DNA of 64,000 bases from assembly GCA_007922195.1 (NCBI GenBank), contig ML681981.1, positions 17,591,861 through 17,655,860 of the forward strand, read 5' to 3'. A program made the position numbers and the translations under genes. The notes under the pieces are model-generated. The model saw only the letters and a list, made by a program, of their open reading frames with translations. It was not told the DNA's origin and made no database searches. Positions 48,010 through 59,598 of this stretch are shown in pieces (within the stretch, counting starts at the first letter, position 1; each line of letters begins with the position of its first letter). This DNA comes from Podocnemis expansa. Its lineage: Eukaryota > Chordata > Testudines > Podocnemididae.

Positions 48010-48570
48010 TGAAGAAAGGCAGCACTTTGGGCACAAAAAATTCTCACCCTCAGCTGGTCATGACAAGGCAAGAAAGCAGAAACTTAACAAAGGAATCTAA
48101 AATGCCTTCTCAGGCAAATGTAAGGACCCACAGATCTGGAACTCAGGCTCACAGACCTACCAGACTGCTTATAGCTCCATGCTACCACCAAGCAGCAACT
48201 GTAATGATCTTGTGGGCCAGATGGACACAGATCATAGGAGACCCCAACATAAGGGTTCTGACGAATAGCACCATCCTGGCTCTTCAAAGGCTCCCTCCCC
48301 TATATAAACCCAAGAAGCCTTCCAGGAAGTGTCCAGGGAACTGAGTGGTTCTTCTTTAACTTCCAGAACTAGAGAGCAGAAACGGTCATAGTTTTGACCA
48401 TGGCCTTGAGTTGAACTTCACCTCCTGATCCACAGCCTAAAACCTGATTTGGTCTCTGACTTTTGGTATTGACCTCAGCCTGGAATCTGACTATGAAATC
48501 CTTCCCTATTTCCAGTCTCAGGTTTTCCCCTACTCAGAGCCTTGTTGGGATCCTGACAACATAATTGTAT
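48010..48570 (+). repeat. LTR-like repeat fragment
   Basis: CCTATATAAACC (48300) is followed by a run of short CT-rich, CTGAC-repeating sentences (TGATTTGGTCTCTGAC, CTGGAATCTGAC). This pattern fits LTR-type repeats, but the boundaries are not definable. Confidence 0.3.
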
Positions 48571-48699
48571 CAGACCAATCATGATTATAGCAGAAAAAAT
48601 AAAAAATAGCTCTTATATACACTTCATCATGCTACCATGTCATACTTATACACATACATCATTCTACCATCATATCACATCACACTTCAGTGGCTCTTT

Positions 48700-49880
48700 A
48701 AGCACTTTAGAAATTGGAACGTCATTATCAGCAGTGTGGTGGGGGTGAAAATGGCCAGGCCTCCTCATTACAGGCTGCAGGGGGGACTGTTCCAACATCC
48801 TCCCACAACAGAAGGGGGAGTAAGCCACCCCAGGTGAGCTGCAGCCAGTGGTGCACGGGAAGGAAGTGGAGGGGCAGGAAGTGCAGGGGGAGGAAGAAGA
48901 CATATGCAACATATCTAACCAGACTGTTGGCCCCACGGCACCAAATTTTAGAGGGCACAGGGGACGGGGATTGCTCCAACTCCTCGCAACCACCAAGGAG
49001 CCTGATCCACCCCCAGCCACTGTGAAGAGCGGGATCCATACCCTGTGCCTTCTAAAACCCAGTTCCTAGGGCTTCCAGTGGCATCTGGGGCTTCCAGCGG
49101 CACCTGAGGTCGGATCAAGTTCTCCATTGCCCCAGCGGTGGTGGGGAGCCAGATCCTTTCCCAGCATCAGGGAGCTCCAGCTGCCACCAGAAGGCAGTTG
49201 GGGCTGGAGCCGGCTCCCTGCTGCTGCCGGAGACAGGTCAGGCCCCAGGCTGGATTGGGGCCTAGGTCAAAGAAGGGTGCCTTTGGGGCTGCTTGTCCCA
49301 GGCACCAGAAAAGCTGTTCCTGCCCTGGTTGGCCCTTAACCAAGGGTGGCAGCAGGGATGTGGGAGGTGCTGGGGACGCCCCTCAGTGCCTCTCTCTCAT
49401 GCATAGGGAAGGGCCAGGCCAGGCCCAACCTAAACCGGCCTCCCTGCCCAGCCTGGGGGTAGGTGGAAGCCACCTTGTGGCGCCTGAGAGACGTAACTGC
49501 AGACGTAAGGTGGGGGCACCACTGGCCCGGGCCCTTCCCGAGGCAGGGGGGCACAGGAGGTGCTGAGGGGTGCACCCCAGTGCCGTCCTCCCCCCATGGC
49601 ATCATAAAAGACCTGCCTCCCCAGAGCTGGGGGAGGAAGTGACGCTGCCCTATCAGGGCCCATGCTGGACTTCAGAGGGAGAGGCAGGCACCGCACCCTG
49701 GACAAGGGCAAGTGCAAGAGGAGGCGTCAGAGCCAAGCCAGCATTTCCACTTCTCAAGCCTCTTCCCCCCACAGATACCGATCTCTCTCCCTGAGGCAGC
49801 TGCGAGGTGATGCCAGGACACCTCCTGCCCTGCATGGGGGTGTGAGGTGGGAATGTGAGATGGGGTGCAAATGTATGCTT
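48700..49880. repeat. GC-rich repeat-like block, several pieces
   Basis: A GC-rich 1.2-kb region with repeated GGCTTCCAG and CAGCTGCCACC words. Open frames occur on both strands with no family resemblance. It may be an LTR-retroelement or composite repeat; not resolved. Confidence 0.25.
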
Positions 49881-50543
49881 GGCCCCCAGCCAATAGAGAC
49901 ATTTGGTATGCCATTGATCTTACTGGTCTCTTACAAATGGTGAAAGTCATAGAGGTAAAGTTAAATGCTGAAATTCATACAGCTCATCATTGGCAGCAAA
50001 AAGACCAAATATTATAAAAGAAGCAGAAAATAAGATGATTCCTTTTGTAAGGCTGTGCCTTCATGCAGCCAAAATCAAAATGTAAGAAGTAGTGTGCGGC
50101 ATCAGCACTTAATGCATAAGAATGGTTAATAAAATTACAATTTATGTGACCTTAAATTGAAATGTGATGGTGTCATATTTTTAACAATTCCATTAAGTAT
50201 TTATTCCAGTCTTTTGGGGACCATAAAGAATTAAATGTTTACTCATTTATGAAGTATTCTCAGATCTATTCCTGTAAGTAATAAATCTATGAGCAAGCAC
50301 ATAACTGTGTAATTGCATGCAATTGCAAAGCAATTACAATAGTTACACACTGTACATTTTAAATGGGAACAACTTACAGCTATAAAAAGGCAACAGCTCT
50401 ATATAAATTGAAAGTGAGAGATAGGACAAACCACATAGAAAACAAAGATATTGCTATTATGCTCTTGAAACACCTCTAAGCATTACTGAGGTATTGGGTG
50501 ACAAAAAAAAAAAATGTTATCAATTGCAAGGTTTTGCTCTTAC

Positions 50544-50768
50544 CTTTACTCTCACTGTGACAGTAGCAAGTCCTGGAGGCATAGTTCCTCCACGATCAAA
50601 GGCTTCAACTAAAAAAGTGAAGGTTGCTTCAGTGCCAGAGAATGATTCATAATCCAAGGATTTTAAAAGTGATAATTCTCCTGTAAACTTGTTCAATGAA
50701 AAAAACTGTAGTGCTTCCTGGGTTCGTATCCGATAGGTAACATTTGAACCAAGGTCAACATCCTTCGC
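50544..50768 (-). CDS. PCDH15: PCDH15 exon: body of a cadherin repeat (about EC8)
   Basis: The exon has 225 bp, 75 codons, phase 0, and was read directly from the minus strand because its frame has no ATG. The acceptor ends in AG at 50770-50769 and the donor GTAAGAGC starts at 50543. It opens with AKDVDLGSN, a calcium-site motif. It continues through [22 protein letters not shown] and FLVEAFD, and closes on TVTVRVK just before the next repeat linker. All are standard cadherin-repeat positions and the residues follow PCDH15 in order. It lies 685 bp downstream of the previous exon and about 38.5 kb upstream of the next. No damage is seen. Confidence 0.93.
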
Positions 50769-51453
50769 CTATACCAAACCAAGCAAAAGAGAAGATCCTT
50801 AAAACTGTTAATGTCACAAGGAAAAACATTGGCTCACAATTTTATAGGATTTATATTTGCTTTCTTTGATATTGCTAAGAACAGTGGCTTTCTTCAGGGT
50901 AATTGATTTTTCCCCCAGAATTTTAATTGTTAATTTTGTCTTAATGAGAGACATTTCTAGCTGGCTTGAGGAAACCAATTTTCTCTCAAAACCATCTCAG
51001 TTAATCAACAGATCCTACTTTTAAAATATCTTCTTGGCTAATTAAGAGATTTAGACTAAAACTTTAGAGGCATATTTAAACTCTTTGGGGTAAATTGGCA
51101 ATATTAATACAGTGGAGCCTCACTGGAAAATACAAATGTTCTTTAGAAATGTAATTGACATTTAATTCACATTACAAAGTATTTCAATAGAACTGTACTT
51201 AAATTTTGATTTTCCACCACTACTTATATTAATTTGTAGAACTCTAGGCTGCTAATATTGTTCATTTGACTGTCCTATGCAAAAAATCACATTTTCACAA
51301 AGAGACTTAGGTTTTAATAAGGTTTAGGTGATCCCTTCCCGATCAATCTAATTTTCAATCTCTTATTTTGGTTTCATTGATAACCAGTTAGATGGTATCA
51401 TGGTTAGTCTCACCCAATAAGATTAACAAAGTCTTTGATTCACAGTGCTTTAC
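50769..51453 (-). other. Short PCDH15 intron, 685 bp
   Basis: Flanked by matching GT (51453) and AG (50769) of the two adjacent exons. No insertion is recognised in it. Confidence 0.88.
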
Positions 51454-51759
51454 CTCTATTCGCAGAAAGACTGTGCCAGGTGGTAGATTTTCTGGAACAG
51501 AGACAGTGTAGGAGGCATTAGTGAACATAGGGCTATTGTCATCAATATCTAGAACCTTGATTGCCAAAGTTAATGTTGAACGGCGTGGGTCCACAGCTCC
51601 ATCTGTTGCTTCAACAGTAAGTTCATAATAGTCCCTTATTTCCCTGTTCAGTTTAACGGCTGTGTAAATGCTACCATTTGATGTGACGCGGAAAATATTG
51701 TTGAAGTTTACCAAACTATAATGGATTTGGCCATTTACTGCAGCATCTAGATCTGTAGC
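51454..51759 (-). CDS. PCDH15: PCDH15 exon: end of one cadherin repeat, start of the next (about EC7/EC8)
   Basis: The exon has 306 bp, 102 codons, phase 0. The acceptor is a pyrimidine-rich tract ending in AG just beyond 51759, and the donor GTAAAG starts at 51453. It begins with [10 protein letters not shown], the calcium-binding DXD/XNG motif of an extracellular cadherin repeat. Next comes an NRE variant of the LDRE motif, then ELTVEATD, then the inter-repeat linker DIDDNSP with its calcium-binding acidic residues. The next repeat starts with a PEN motif. There are no stops or indels. The calcium motifs are intact, so this part of the protein looks functional. The neighbouring exon at 50544-50768 continues the same repeat. 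The reading frame stays open past the donor to 51388, but that extension is intronic because the next exon joins exactly at the GT. Confidence 0.93.
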
Positions 51760-54700
51760 CTAAAAGGAAAGAAAAAGTCACATTGTTTTAAAATACATTT
51801 AAAAGATACGTGGATTATATTCTGAAACAATCAGTGATCTAGTCGCTAATATTAACGGATCTAAAAGTCACTGAAATCAATGGGAATCTCTTCCAATGGT
51901 TTACAGATGCAGCTTCAAATTCATATTGCTGTTTTGTATATAGTATTTTATGAAAAGTGTTAAAATAAGTTTGAAAGGGATTATTTTGGAAAGTGGGGAA
52001 ATTTAGATTAGCCCAGGTATATTAAATCAAAGCTTGTGATTGCTAATAGATTTTGTTCACTAGATCTGTGAATTCTTAAATCTTTTGAACAATAAATGTG
52101 ACAGACCTTGTGTCCTTAGTCACAAAGAATTATCTGCATTTAGTACTTTCACCACATTACATGAAGATTTAGGATTAGCACCTCTTATCTCCTCTAACCT
52201 ACCTCTGAGCAAAAATGCATTACTCTTGAAAATTAATTATTTCTAATACTATTCCTTAGATGCAGCTTTGCAAAAATCTTAGTATGTAGCAGCGTTGGCA
52301 AAACTTGTATTAACACTTTGTGGCAGACAATATTATTAATGTTTGGCAATAGTACAATATAATTAAACACACAAAATACATTTTAAAAGGCATTTAAATT
52401 GTGGCATGAACAAAAGAGAGATGGGGGGCATTCTAAATTGCCATAGTACCTGTAACTCACCTGCTCCATACCTAGATACTGCTGCAAACACAGGAGAATG
52501 TGTGCATTGTGATATAAATTTCTGACTTCAGTTACTGTTAAAGAGAAATTATATGCTTAAACTGAGGAAAGAGCATAGGAGCCATTCTTCCCCTATGCTC
52601 ACAGCTCTTTGCAGTGATCCATTGAAGCAATGGGCCAATAATGTCTTAGGATTTTCCCACATGAGAATTCTTCCAGTATGGGGGAGCCCTGATTTGATGT
52701 ACAATTGGAATAGCCACATACTGCACAAACCTTTTTCAAGCACAAAATGTCATGGCAGGATGTGTTGTGTTGTCATGGTTTATGCTGACATAACAGCTTT
52801 TATGTGCAATAGCCAGAAAAGGTACTGAGTGTTCTAATATACCAAGTACTGGGCCAATAGAAAACTGACTTCTGGATCAGTGCCTTTGAGATTTCCCTGC
52901 CTCATCCATGCCCAACAACAGCTGAGTCTGGGTCTAGGTCTTCTGAGATGCTGAACTTGAAGAAAAGTCTTCAAGAACTCAGTCATGTTCTTTCTAAGAT
53001 TAAGAGCAAAACTCCCATTTAGTTATAAGTGTTGTACAATGTAGGCTGTATGCAAAACAAGAATAACAGTTGTGTTCAGTGAGGTAATGTGTTCTTAAAT
53101 TTATTGTCACAACTCTTACTCTATTTTAGAAATTTTAAACACTTTCTCATTGAACACTCATTTAATTTTTATTACTTATTTACTAGTTATGTTCTTTAAA
53201 CTAAACTTGTATTTATAAGACAGTCAGTAACTATGTGATCAAAGTTTTATTGTACATTTGACAACAGCGTTATTAGAAAACATGTTTTTGTGCATTTCCT
53301 TGGCATCATCTCACAAGTGTTTAAAACATCTTTGAAGTAATTTTAGATGATTTATGATGATGCGGCCCAAAAAGTCTGTAGTGTGCTACACTCCAGATTT
53401 TAGCACACAAAAATAGTTCTTTTATTCACAATGGTAAACTGAAATCTAGAGAAGAAAAAAACTGCATCAGTTTTTAAATATTGGGTCTGCAAACTTTGAT
53501 AGATAAATTGTTCTAAATTAGGAATTTTAGTATACTATACAAGAGAAATAGATGAATCTTCAGGAGAAAGCAACAGAACAAACAATTGTTGATGACTGAT
53601 ACTAGAAGTATTTAGAGACAGTCTAGATAAGTACCAAAAATTCCTGCACCTTCAAATTTTATCCAAACTACTCCTGTCTAGAAAAATTAGCCTGGAATTT
53701 GATAGTCCCAATTCAAAACAAACCTGTAACATTATTCCATGAGAATGACTTCTCTTATGATACCTTTACACTTACACTGCCACCTCTACCCTAGAAGGCA
53801 AAGAAGTGCACAAACATGAAAAAAAAACTTCATAATACTAATTCAACTGTTTGATACTTTGACTTAGTTCAGAATTTTGGGTAAAACTATTTTACTTTAA
53901 ATAGTTCACCCAATCCATACACCTGACATTCCGAATATTGGAAAAATAACTTGCCTATACAGAAGTGGTGTCCATTTTATTTATTGTAAGAGGGCATGCA
54001 ATTTGGATAATCATCTCAAACTAACTGCTAGAATCTTAACAGAGCTTGTGTTGGCCTGTTTTCTTTCCTCCTTGTTAATTAAATGAAGCCATAGTGAAGA
54101 AGGTCATTGAAGCTAAGTGCATTTTGTGATCAAGGTAGCTTAATTTGTCTGCATTTATATATGAGCCTACAACTGAAATGATCAGGAAAACAACAAAACA
54201 TAAAAATCTCTTATTATCAGCACTATTATCAGGAAGTTTTCATGGATGTTTAATATCCTATCAAAGTGCACAGTGGGAAACACTATAATGAAACAATTTA
54301 TCTTCTTAGAAATCAATTAAAAGTTAATTAAAGTGGTTAACAAGAAAAAGCATATACCTTTCCTCTTCTGCCACATCAATTCAATAAGCAGTAATGGCTG
54401 CAACTTCATAATGATCTGTCTATAGTTAGCACATCTTTGTAATCAACATCTTACTACCTACATATGATCTATGTCTGCTTAGTTTGCAAGTATTTCTACT
54501 CCCCTGAATGTAATTTGGCTTTGTGAAGGAAGATCTCAGTGGATGTCACACTGGAAAATTACCAGATGAGCTGATGACATCAGCTAGTTGACAAGAAAAA
54601 TAAAACTTAGAAGAGCAAAATAAATTAAAAACTTGCTTCGGGATAAACAAGCATATAGGAAATGCAGAGTACCGTACTGAGATTCTAGCTGGGAAACTAG

Positions 54701-56342
54701 CAGCAAGCTGCATTTCTACAGCCTTAATCCATGTCAGATGTGTGTGAAACTGATGAATGTGCGTAAGTGGTTTTAGTTTAAACCAGAGCCACATGATAGC
54801 AATTAAACAGCTGCTAACTGGATTACAATCAGCCCTCATTAAGATAACAATAGTAATCTGAAAAAAGATTTATTACTATAGAAATTAAATGACTAAATTA
54901 AACTGTGTAAAGTTTATTTCTCTCTAACAAGGACATAAAATTTTCAAAAGATTAATATATTTTAATGGAGCTTTGTTGAAATGACACCCCAAAAATCTTA
55001 AGATTAGGAATCTGTTTCCTGAGAGCCATTGGTGCTCATTCTAAAAATCAGTTGTGTGTATTTCTGGACATAGACAAATTCTACAAGCTTTATAGGAATA
55101 TCAATGCTTTGGCCTGATTTTTATTTCATTTACAGCAGTGTGCAAATAAACAAGGTGTAATGCAAATGAAGTCAATGCAACTGCATCAATTGGCGTACAA
55201 TTAGCATGAGAGATAATATCAGGCCCAATATAAGAAATTTCAGTTTATTAGAGTCCCACTCTGCACCACTACAGATTAGTTCAATATTTCTACAAGACAG
55301 CAGTCCTAGATTAAAAAGAATTTTCTGATGAAATCTTGAAACAGTTGACCAATAAAAATTGCATATACTTTGTCAAATAAGATTCCCAGCTCTTATGTAT
55401 ACATCAGGCACAAAACCAGCTTTATTCAAAATTCACTGATTGAAGTCAATGAACTTAAGCCAGGGATGAACAAAGCCCATCAACACTGCTGCTATGTTTT
55501 AAATGTTATCAGATAACCGGGCAGGGATTGTATGCTGCCCTACTTGGAGGAGCAATACACACAGGTGCAGCCTGTAGGAAAAGAGAGAGGAGTTCTGGGA
55601 TTCTGGGCAGGTACATAATTTAAAAGTGGCACAGCAAACTCTGGTAAATTACAGTTGCTGTGCCTAGGCTGCCTACAGGGAGCCCTGGAACCTGGAGGTA
55701 CGCAGCATTGTAACAATTCTCATGCCGTGGCCCTCTCTTCTACACCAGGGCCTGCAAGTGGTCCTGTGTAAAGTTGACTACAGATGTCCTATGGAGTGCT
55801 TGTAAATTCTCTCCTGAATGATTAAGAGGCTTTATATCAGTGTACAAGGGCTATAAAGAGAATGCCTCTTCTCTCTTTCTCTTCTGCTCTTTAAATAAAT
55901 GCTTTGTCATATCCATACTGAATTCAGGACTCTAATTTGTAATATATTATTCATTTATTGAAACATCAGTTAAACTGCTTGGTGTTTAAAAATATTTGCT
56001 GAAACTTTCTATACGAATATACACTGCCAATCACTGAGAAAGAATGATTATAATCTCATAACTCAAAAAATAAGAAAATACTGAAGCTATTTATCTGTGG
56101 AAACAGCCCTCAGATGAATCATTTGGCAAACTGATACTAAGCAATAATAATGAAAGACTAAGCAAATAACTAGGAGACATGCCTAAATACTATGGACCAG
56201 ATCCATACCTGCAGTAAATTGTCATAGCCCTAATTTATCTCAGTTAAAGGTCTGATTTTATAAATGTATAAATGAGTGACTGAGGCTAACAATTAGAACA
56301 ACAATAGAATAATTTGTGAGCGTGCATAGGACTTTCGGCACT
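51760..56342. other. PCDH15 intron upstream of the 51454-51759 exon
   Basis: AT-rich. I looked for a further cadherin exon on the minus strand and found none. Confidence 0.6.
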
Positions 56343-56423
56343 AAGTTTGTTAGTCTTTAAAAGTGCCAGAGGGTTTCTTGTTTGTTTTGCTGAATTAGAC
56401 TAAGACAGCTACCCCTTCAGAAC
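56343..56423 (+). repeat. Penelope-type tail fragment
   Basis: TTAGTCTTTAAAAGTGCCAG, TTTCTTGTTTGTTTTGCTGA and TTAGACTAAGACAGCTACCC match the end of the tail family. 5'-truncated. Confidence 0.6.
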
Positions 56424-56859
56424 TTGATACAATGTTGGACACAGCATGTTTCTCTGTCTTGTGACTCTGCAGCTTTGGTCCAGCGCCTTCCAGCAGCCCA
56501 TATGTCTCATCCTGGTTTTGTTCAACCTGACTACTCTCTGTAGGCTGACCTGAATATCCTTCCAGCCCCAAACTCACCCTCAAATCATCCTACTGCAGGG
56601 ACCAGTCCCTCTCACTGGACCTTTACGGAGACAGTCAAATACTTCAATCTGTTAGCTTTCTAGAAGCATACACTTCATTGACCTTACACAGCACTGTGAT
56701 TTATAATCAAAGCAGAACAAATTTAACAACAAAAGAGCATGGATTATGTGACACCAAGTCAAAGAGAAATGCAGAGACTGTTACAAAAGAAAATACAAGT
56801 GAACATATTAATCTAAAGGTCTAAAACAAGGACCAGGAGCAGGCAACAGGGCTGTTAAC

Positions 56860-57115
56860 AGGGGATTTTGAGAGGGAGTTCTGGAGGGAGAAAGACAGAC
56901 TTTTGGCAGAGACTAAGGTAGCAGCAGAAATCACTCCAACAAGGGAAGATACAATGAAGATTAGAGGATGTGGAAGCTGTGGGATGTACATTATCTTGGA
57001 GGGTGTAACCCCAAAGAATTTTATCTGTATGAAGTGCCGCCTCATAGAGCTGTTGGAGGAGAAAATCCGAGGATTGGAGATGCAGGTGGCAACTATGGTT
57101 GAGTTTTGAAGGGGG
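56860..57115 (+). pseudogene. LINE (CR1/L3-like) ORF1 fragment with zinc-knuckle
   Basis: The frame 56903-57109 encodes CGSCGMYIILEGV, FICMKCRLIELLEEK and RGLEMQVATM: two Cys-x2-Cys pairs followed by a leucine-rich coiled-coil-like helix. This layout is typical of the first protein of CR1/L3 LINEs. The frame stops at 57109 and degenerates until about 57410, followed by the MITE end at 57436. It may belong to the same older LINE as 57482-57596 or 59599-60418. Confidence 0.6.
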
Positions 57116-57435
57116 TTTGAACAGCTGATGGAGCAGAGGACTGGGGAGGCTGGAGACAAAAACTCAGACCTGCAGATGGAAACAGGAGCAACTAATTCTG
57201 AGGAGAGACTGCTAGGTGAGGAAAGTGAGCAGTGGAAACACGTGACTGTGAGAAGGTGAGAGAGAAAAAGACCAGCTAGTGAAGGTCAAACAGAACTTAG
57301 TAATAGGTTTGCTGGATTAGCAAATGAAGGAGTCCAGCAGGTGAAAACTGAAGGTGGGAGTGTAAGGAAGAAGAGGATTGCAGCTAGTCCCATTCAAAGG
57401 GAAGTTTAAGGAAGTAAACACTACTGGGAACTGTG

Positions 57436-57484
57436 GCTATGTCCACACATACATGATTATTTTGAAATAACCCATTTTGAAATG
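57436..57484 (+). mobile_element. Partial end of a TTCGAA/TTTGAAAT MITE of the same general type
   Basis: GGCTATGTCCACACATACATG followed by ATTTTGAAATAACCC resembles one end of the element at 24397-24993, which has GGCTGTGTTCACAC and repeated TTCGAAATAA motifs. Only about 50 bases are present, directly before the LINE open frame that starts at 57482. The matching opposite end was not found. Confidence 0.5.
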
Positions 57485-59521
57485 AGATTACAGAGGGTCA
57501 TAATGAAAGATGAACTGTCTAGCTGGAAGGAGGTTACTAGTGGAGTTCCTCAAGGATCGGTCCTTGAACCCATCTTATTCAACCTTGCCATTCCAATTAG
57601 GAGAAAGAACAAACATGTGAGGCAGCCAGAATGGCTTAGCAGAGAACTCTGCTCTGAGCTTAAACATAAAAAGGAAGCTTACAGGAAGTGGAAGCTTGGT
57701 CAGATGACCAAGGAGGCATATAAAGATATTGCTAGGGACTGCAGAGATAAAATCAGAAAGGCCAAAGGACAAATGGAGTTGCAGCTAGCGAGAGATGTAA
57801 AGGATAAGAAGAAGGGGTTCTACAAGTATGTTAATAACAAGAAGAGGATCAGGGATGGTGCAGGCCCCTTGCTGAATAGGGCAGGCATCCTTGTGACAGA
57901 GGATGAGGAAAAAGCTGAGGTGCTCAATGCGTTGTTTGCTTCAGTTTTCATGGGCAGGGTCAGCTCCCAGCCCACTACCATGGGTGTGGCAGATGGGAGA
58001 GAAGAAGACAGGCCCTTGGTGACAGAAGGTCAGGTTAGGGACTGCTTAAAGAAGATGGATGTGCACAAGTCCATGGGGCCGGACAAACTGCATCCAAGAG
58101 TGCTAAGGGAATTGGCCGATGAGACAGCAGCACGGCTGGCCGTTATCTTTCAAAACTCATGGAGAACTGGGGAGGTGCCAGAGGATTGGAAAAAAGCAAA
58201 TGTAGTGCCTATTTTCAAGAAAGGGAAAAAGGAGGATCAGGGGAATTATAAACCAGTCAGCCTCACCTCAATCCCTGGAAAAATTATGGAGCAGATTCTC
58301 AAAGAATCCATCCTCAAACACTTAGAGGAAAATAAAGTGATCAGGAACAGTCAGCATGGATTTACCAAGGGTAAATCATGCCTGACCAATCTCATTTCCT
58401 TCTATGATCAGATGACTGGTTTTCTGGATGCAGGAAGAACCGTTGATGTGATATACCTTGATTTTAGCAAGGCTTTTGATACAGTTTCCCACAGCATTCT
58501 CATTGGCAAATTAAGGAAGTATGGATTGGATAGGTGGACTATAAGGTGGATAGAAAACTGGCTAGATCAACAGTTTCAGCCTGTAGAAATCAATGGTTCC
58601 ATGTCTAGCTGGCAGCCAGTCACGAGTGGGGTGCCCCAGGTGTTGGTCCTGGGGCTGGTTCTGTTCAACATTTTCATCAATGATCTGGATGATGGAATAG
58701 ACTGCATCCTCAGTAAGTTTGCAGATGACACCAAGCTGGGGGGACCAGTAGACACGTTGGAGGGCAAGGACAGGATTCAGGGAGACCTAGATAAATTGCA
58801 ACAGTGGGCCAATAGAAATCTTATGAGCTTCAATAAGGACAAGTGTAAAATCCTGCATGTGGGATGGAAAAACCCCATGCACCGCTACAGACTGGGAAAC
58901 ATTCAGCTAAGTAGCAGCAGCGTAGAAAAGGACCTGGGGGTCATGGTGGATAGGAAGCTAGATATGAGTCAGCAGTGTGCTCTTGCTATCAAAAAGGCCA
59001 ACGGCATACTGGGCTGCATCAAAAGAAGTATTACCAGCAGATCAAGGGATGTGATCCTTCCCCTCTATTCTGCACTGGTGAGGCCACATCTAGAATACTG
59101 TGTTCAGTTTTGGGCTCCCCGCTACAAAAAGGACAGGGACATGCTAGAGAGAATTCAGAGGAGGGCAACCGAAATGATTAAAGGGCTGGAGCACAAGCCC
59201 TATGAGGAAAGACTGAAAGCATTAGGCTTATTTAGTCTGCAGAAGAGAAAATTGAGGGGGGATTTGATAGCAACCTTCAACTACTTGAAGGGATGCTCTA
59301 AAGAAGATGGAGCTCGACTGTTCTCGGTAATAACAGAGGACAGAACGAGGAACAATGGTCTCAAGTTGCGGTTAGGGAGGTCAAGGCTGGATATTAGAAA
59401 AAACTTTTTTACTAGGAGAGTGGTGAAGCCTTGGAATGAGCTCCCAAGGGAGGTGGTGGAGTCTCCATCTTTGGAGGTGTTTAAGGCCCGGCTGGAGAAA
59501 ACCATGGCTGGGATGGTTTAG
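57482..59521 (+). CDS. CR1-type reverse transcriptase, chimeric at its N terminus and damaged
   Basis: An open frame of 679 codons. Residues about 40-180 are the basic linker that precedes CR1 RT ([19 protein letters not shown]). The RT runs from about 190 to 480, with [22 protein letters not shown], catalytic YLDFSKAFD at 325-333 and FADD at 413-416, then the CR1 C-terminal region with [13 protein letters not shown]. The conserved [12 protein letters not shown] motif reads [12 protein letters not shown] near residue 385, so the enzyme is probably inactive. Residues 1-36 hold another copy of that motif, intact, from a different LINE stretch, joined at about 57596. The true CR1 start with the endonuclease is absent, so the ATG at 57482 is accidental. 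No host function is implied. Confidence 0.8.
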   Translation: MRLQRVIMKDELSSWKEVTSGVPQGSVLEPILFNLAIPIRRKNKHVRQPEWLSRELCSELKHKKEAYRKWKLGQMTKEAYKDIARDCRDKIRKAKGQMELQLARDVKDKKKGFYKYVNNKKRIRDGAGPLLNRAGILVTEDEEKAEVLNALFASVFMGRVSSQPTTMGVADGREEDRPLVTEGQVRDCLKKMDVHKSMGPDKLHPRVLRELADETAARLAVIFQNSWRTGEVPEDWKKANVVPIFKKGKKEDQGNYKPVSLTSIPGKIMEQILKESILKHLEENKVIRNSQHGFTKGKSCLTNLISFYDQMTGFLDAGRTVDVIYLDFSKAFDTVSHSILIGKLRKYGLDRWTIRWIENWLDQQFQPVEINGSMSSWQPVTSGVPQVLVLGLVLFNIFINDLDDGIDCILSKFADDTKLGGPVDTLEGKDRIQGDLDKLQQWANRNLMSFNKDKCKILHVGWKNPMHRYRLGNIQLSSSSVEKDLGVMVDRKLDMSQQCALAIKKANGILGCIKRSITSRSRDVILPLYSALVRPHLEYCVQFWAPRYKKDRDMLERIQRRATEMIKGLEHKPYEERLKALGLFSLQKRKLRGDLIATFNYLKGCSKEDGARLFSVITEDRTRNNGLKLRLGRSRLDIRKNFFTRRVVKPWNELPREVVESPSLEVFKARLEKTMAGMV

Positions 59522-59598
59522 TGGGAGTGGTCCTGCCTCTGGCAGGGGGTTGGACTAGATGACCTATGAGGTCCCTTCCAACCCTATGATTCTATGAC
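57596..59598 (+). mobile_element. CR1 LINE, ORF2 reverse-transcriptase part and 3' end
   Basis: The element runs from the region just before the RT domain through a long open RT frame to a short 3' UTR (59522-59598). That UTR has GGGGGTTGGACTAGATGACC and the terminal TATGATTCTATGAC. The endonuclease domain and ORF1 of this copy are missing. Orientation is antisense to PCDH15. Confidence 0.88.

Larger units (their letters stand above)
11886..51759 (-). other. PCDH15: PCDH15 gene, internal part (three exons and two introns)
   Basis: Three minus-strand coding blocks (51759-51454, 50768-50544, 12002-11886) are each bounded by AG acceptors and GT donors. All are phase 0 at both ends and join into one uninterrupted cadherin-repeat reading frame of 216 codons. 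The translated residues match my memory of vertebrate PCDH15 in the EC7-EC9 stretch, including the order of the three exons. PCDH15 is a large single-pass cadherin that forms the lower part of hair-cell tip links and also acts in photoreceptors. The introns are 685 bp and 38,541 bp. Upstream exons must lie beyond 64000 or unseen in 51.8-64 kb; I found no exon for the following EC9 residues in 1-11885. Remaining doubt is only about paralogous cadherins; the exon-by-exon match makes that unlikely. Confidence 0.9.

Noticed and set aside
48700..49943. Cluster of open frames in a GC-rich block, possible CpG-island gene
   Set aside because: Frames occur on both strands with no conserved protein, no splice logic, and an intronic position in PCDH15; composition explains them.
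54340..54400. Possible cadherin exon with a GTATATG donor
   Set aside because: The minus-strand translation has a stop and no cadherin motif.
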